From LZORAL124-50-18 sp051208045 (GTDB taxonomy: Bacteria; Pseudomonadota; Gammaproteobacteria; Pseudomonadales; Oleiphilaceae), in the NCBI GenBank assembly GCA_051208045.1, contig JBPJFY010000002.1, positions 62,001-126,000 on the forward strand: a stretch of 64,000 nt of DNA, in the 5' to 3' direction. Under the pieces are notes generated by a model, which worked only from the letters and a program-made list of their open reading frames with translations, was not told the origin of the DNA and ran no database searches. Of this stretch, positions 63,401-64,000 are shown piece after piece (the stretch's first letter is position 1; each line of letters starts with the position of its first letter). A program made the position numbers and the translations under genes.

Positions 63401-64000
63401 GGGAAGAATGCTTGTATTGCTGGAAGTCACTGTAAAAGTAAGATCGCTCGCGATATCTTCCGCATCAGCGATTCTGACTTCCCGGTAAGGTGAGTTGCCC
63501 AATGTAAAGGTCCAGGAAGTGACACTGGATATCGTGGGATAGCCCGTGTTGGCCGGGGGTTCGGTCGTTCCGCCGCCACCGCCGGAGAGCGGGGAGTCGT
63601 CTTCATAGAGAAATTGGATGGGTTCTATATCCGAGCTATGCAACTGACCGCCTCTTGAGGCTTCCCGACCACCTGCATACATGACTGAGAGGGGGCTTGA
63701 GTTGTTTGCCAGGCCTAATGAGTGTCCCAGCTCCCCTGTGATAGCTTCGACGAGCCCTAAGTACTGATTATTGGGTTGCGAAAAGTAGCAACTCGCGCCA
63801 TCTTGGAGTACTACATGGGCTTGGACGTAGGTGGACCAAGAGTACTCTTTGAAAGAGTGACTTCCATTCAAGACTCCGGCGCCGTATCCTAAAGAGCCTC
63901 CTTGGCTGCAGTTGTAGCTACCTGCAATAACGTGTTGAGGGTCTTCGAAAACAATGAGACTGTTTACGCCATATATATATGGTGAGGACGTGGTGCCCTG
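60473..64000 (-). CDS. Large surface protein: matrixin-like domain, beta-helix, C-terminal DUF4214 (5' end outside window)
   Basis: The frame is open to the right edge, giving at least 1175 residues. From the N-terminal side there is a matrixin-like metalloprotease remnant (GLVEAITGELGHSLGLANN, then VMYAG and DIEPIQFLYED); several cadherin or Ig-like repeats (ADAEDIASDLTFTVTSSNTS, GSTTVSVTFTDEDGAGL); a right-handed beta-helix with many GGAIxN turns (about 500-800 from the edge); a choice-of-anchor type end (AIDAGNASDAEC, CDMGAVEF); and two DUF4214 units (QQYVAYYGRAGDPAGIQWW, LYQQLFARAPEAAGLEWW). Two of three zinc ligands of the protease motif are changed. A signal sequence cannot be seen because the start is missing. 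It is probably a surface or secreted protein of the same DUF4214 set. Confidence 0.85.
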   Translation of the reverse strand, partial: QGTTSSPYIYGVNSLIVFEDPQHVIAGSYNCSQGGSLGYGAGVLNGSHSFKEYSWSTYVQAHVVLQDGASCYFSQPNNQYLGLVEAITGELGHSLGLANNSSPLSVMYAGGREASRGGQLHSSDIEPIQFLYEDDSPLSGGGGGTTEPPANTGYPTISSVTSWTFTLGNSPYREVRIADAEDIASDLTFTVTSSNTSILPNNNITISSSPVSGNLHALDKSITITPITTGTFHLQLSVTDSDGHTTEEAIPIAVNAANTKPELVGSLNDRSLALGENLQLALYRYASANDFESGQFGAYDNGGANEIHVTVRSSNQDVLPSSGVQTTEFSSSIVLSQLTPIAAGSTTVSVTFTDEDGAGLTSIEEAFTLTVDTPPTLSGIDTHYAVRNSSEPFTIPFTVSDNGDNIDISCTPETTSVVCSTGGSGENRNVTITVRENNAGPVKVTVTATDEHNLSDSTAFWVKQVDTLVVQHNGLLETPTELEAAEAYFGSIAYLAAIASPGDTLTFNPDLIANNEEGLIISTPIVFAERSEVDLAAVDAITLDGDIDGDGEKDVTFVGASTIFDVQQGNKLRLKNLTLSNAPDTAIVVRSGASLEIENSTFTHNAGYQGGSLRVEEDASATVSNSTFSKSGYSSEGESCLSTRSPFPESNDGGGAIHNSGNLTLTNETNIKDSCTSRQGGAIFNAETGSLSITDSTLEKNKSSTIGGAISNYGLLTIENTQIKHNSTSTKGGALYGKSALNTEIKHSLFSNNTTTHPTLNGGGAVFNEGSASVSLDTVSLIENSSPNAGGAIYNQAGSINILRSTLSGNAAKNQGGALYNAEGLVSIQNSTVTNNVLTYEHTHAVYSEGGAAQVVIHNSIVAANTQGQTAANNNIKDVKLNGGQLEVQYSYIGAVENGEQSSWDVIGNLSGTNPHLAPLSEEANNEQLRLHKLTRQSPAIDAGNASDAECRPILLNQEDPEITALDGNDDGTPQCDMGAVEFIPIDSSDNTLYTYLSTQENEGIIRQVQQQYVAYYGRAGDPAGIQWWAEQLAQTPEGIREIINSFGTSAEYEQRFGQLTSEELITNLYQQLFARAPEAAGLEWWSSQLELQNTTLAEAAVDIANGAQNDDLLIFNLRTELATRITLEIAYQNKEYKSHNAIESVKAFLDSTVQTSGSDIHSVDVESFVAELSE

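Noticed and set aside
60473..63871. Start of the large DUF4214 protein at a TTG at 63871
   Set aside because: The frame stays open and coding-like to the window edge and the matrixin-like domain would be cut, so the real start lies outside.

Overview
This window looks like chromosomal DNA of a motile, probably marine or halophilic gammaproteobacterium. The evidence is the set of neighbours glnK-amtB, speA/speE, ubiK, a ComM/YifB ATPase, a TcdA-type tRNA enzyme, a FadE-like acyl-CoA dehydrogenase, many c-di-GMP and chemotaxis proteins, and very acidic secreted proteins. I cannot name the genus from sequence alone. No rRNA, tRNA or CRISPR array was seen.

Left part (1-15000, all minus strand). 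A tightly packed run holds four periplasmic solute-binding proteins of four different families, a TonB-dependent receptor, a hybrid sensor kinase, a LysM-FecR protein and a CHASE2 protein cut by the left edge. No transporter permease or ATPase accompanies the binding proteins, so this reads as a sensory operon rather than an uptake system. Upstream lies a second minus-strand unit: a diguanylate cyclase, a DUF1329 protein, an unrecognised small protein and a DUF3301 protein.

Middle part (15000-33500). This is mostly housekeeping and signalling: TcdA, an acyl-CoA dehydrogenase, a CheB/CheR protein followed in the same frame by PAS-GGDEF-EAL (the two halves are separated by one amber codon), a membrane chemoreceptor, an AraC-type regulator with a glutathione transferase, the polyamine genes speA and speE, a DUF6316 protein, amtB and glnK behind a recognisable sigma-54 promoter, ubiK and comM/yifB.

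Right part (33500-64000). This is the most distinctive region. It holds a complete type I secretion system (ABC exporter, HlyD adaptor, TolC-type channel), an O-antigen-type ABC exporter (Wzm/Wzt), five glycosyltransferase modules in four genes beside the exporters, a DUF4214/coiled-coil/methyltransferase protein that could cap glycan chains, a 2514-residue acidic RTX protein beginning with DUF4214, a SapC-family protein, and two further exported DUF4214 proteins, one cut by the right edge. The set resembles the Caulobacter S-layer locus, where an RTX protein leaves by type I secretion and is held by O-polysaccharide. I propose a surface-layer or giant-adhesin locus in which DUF4214 is the recurring module, possibly linking proteins to the locally made glycan. 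A remnant of a group II intron sits directly behind the terminator of the giant gene.
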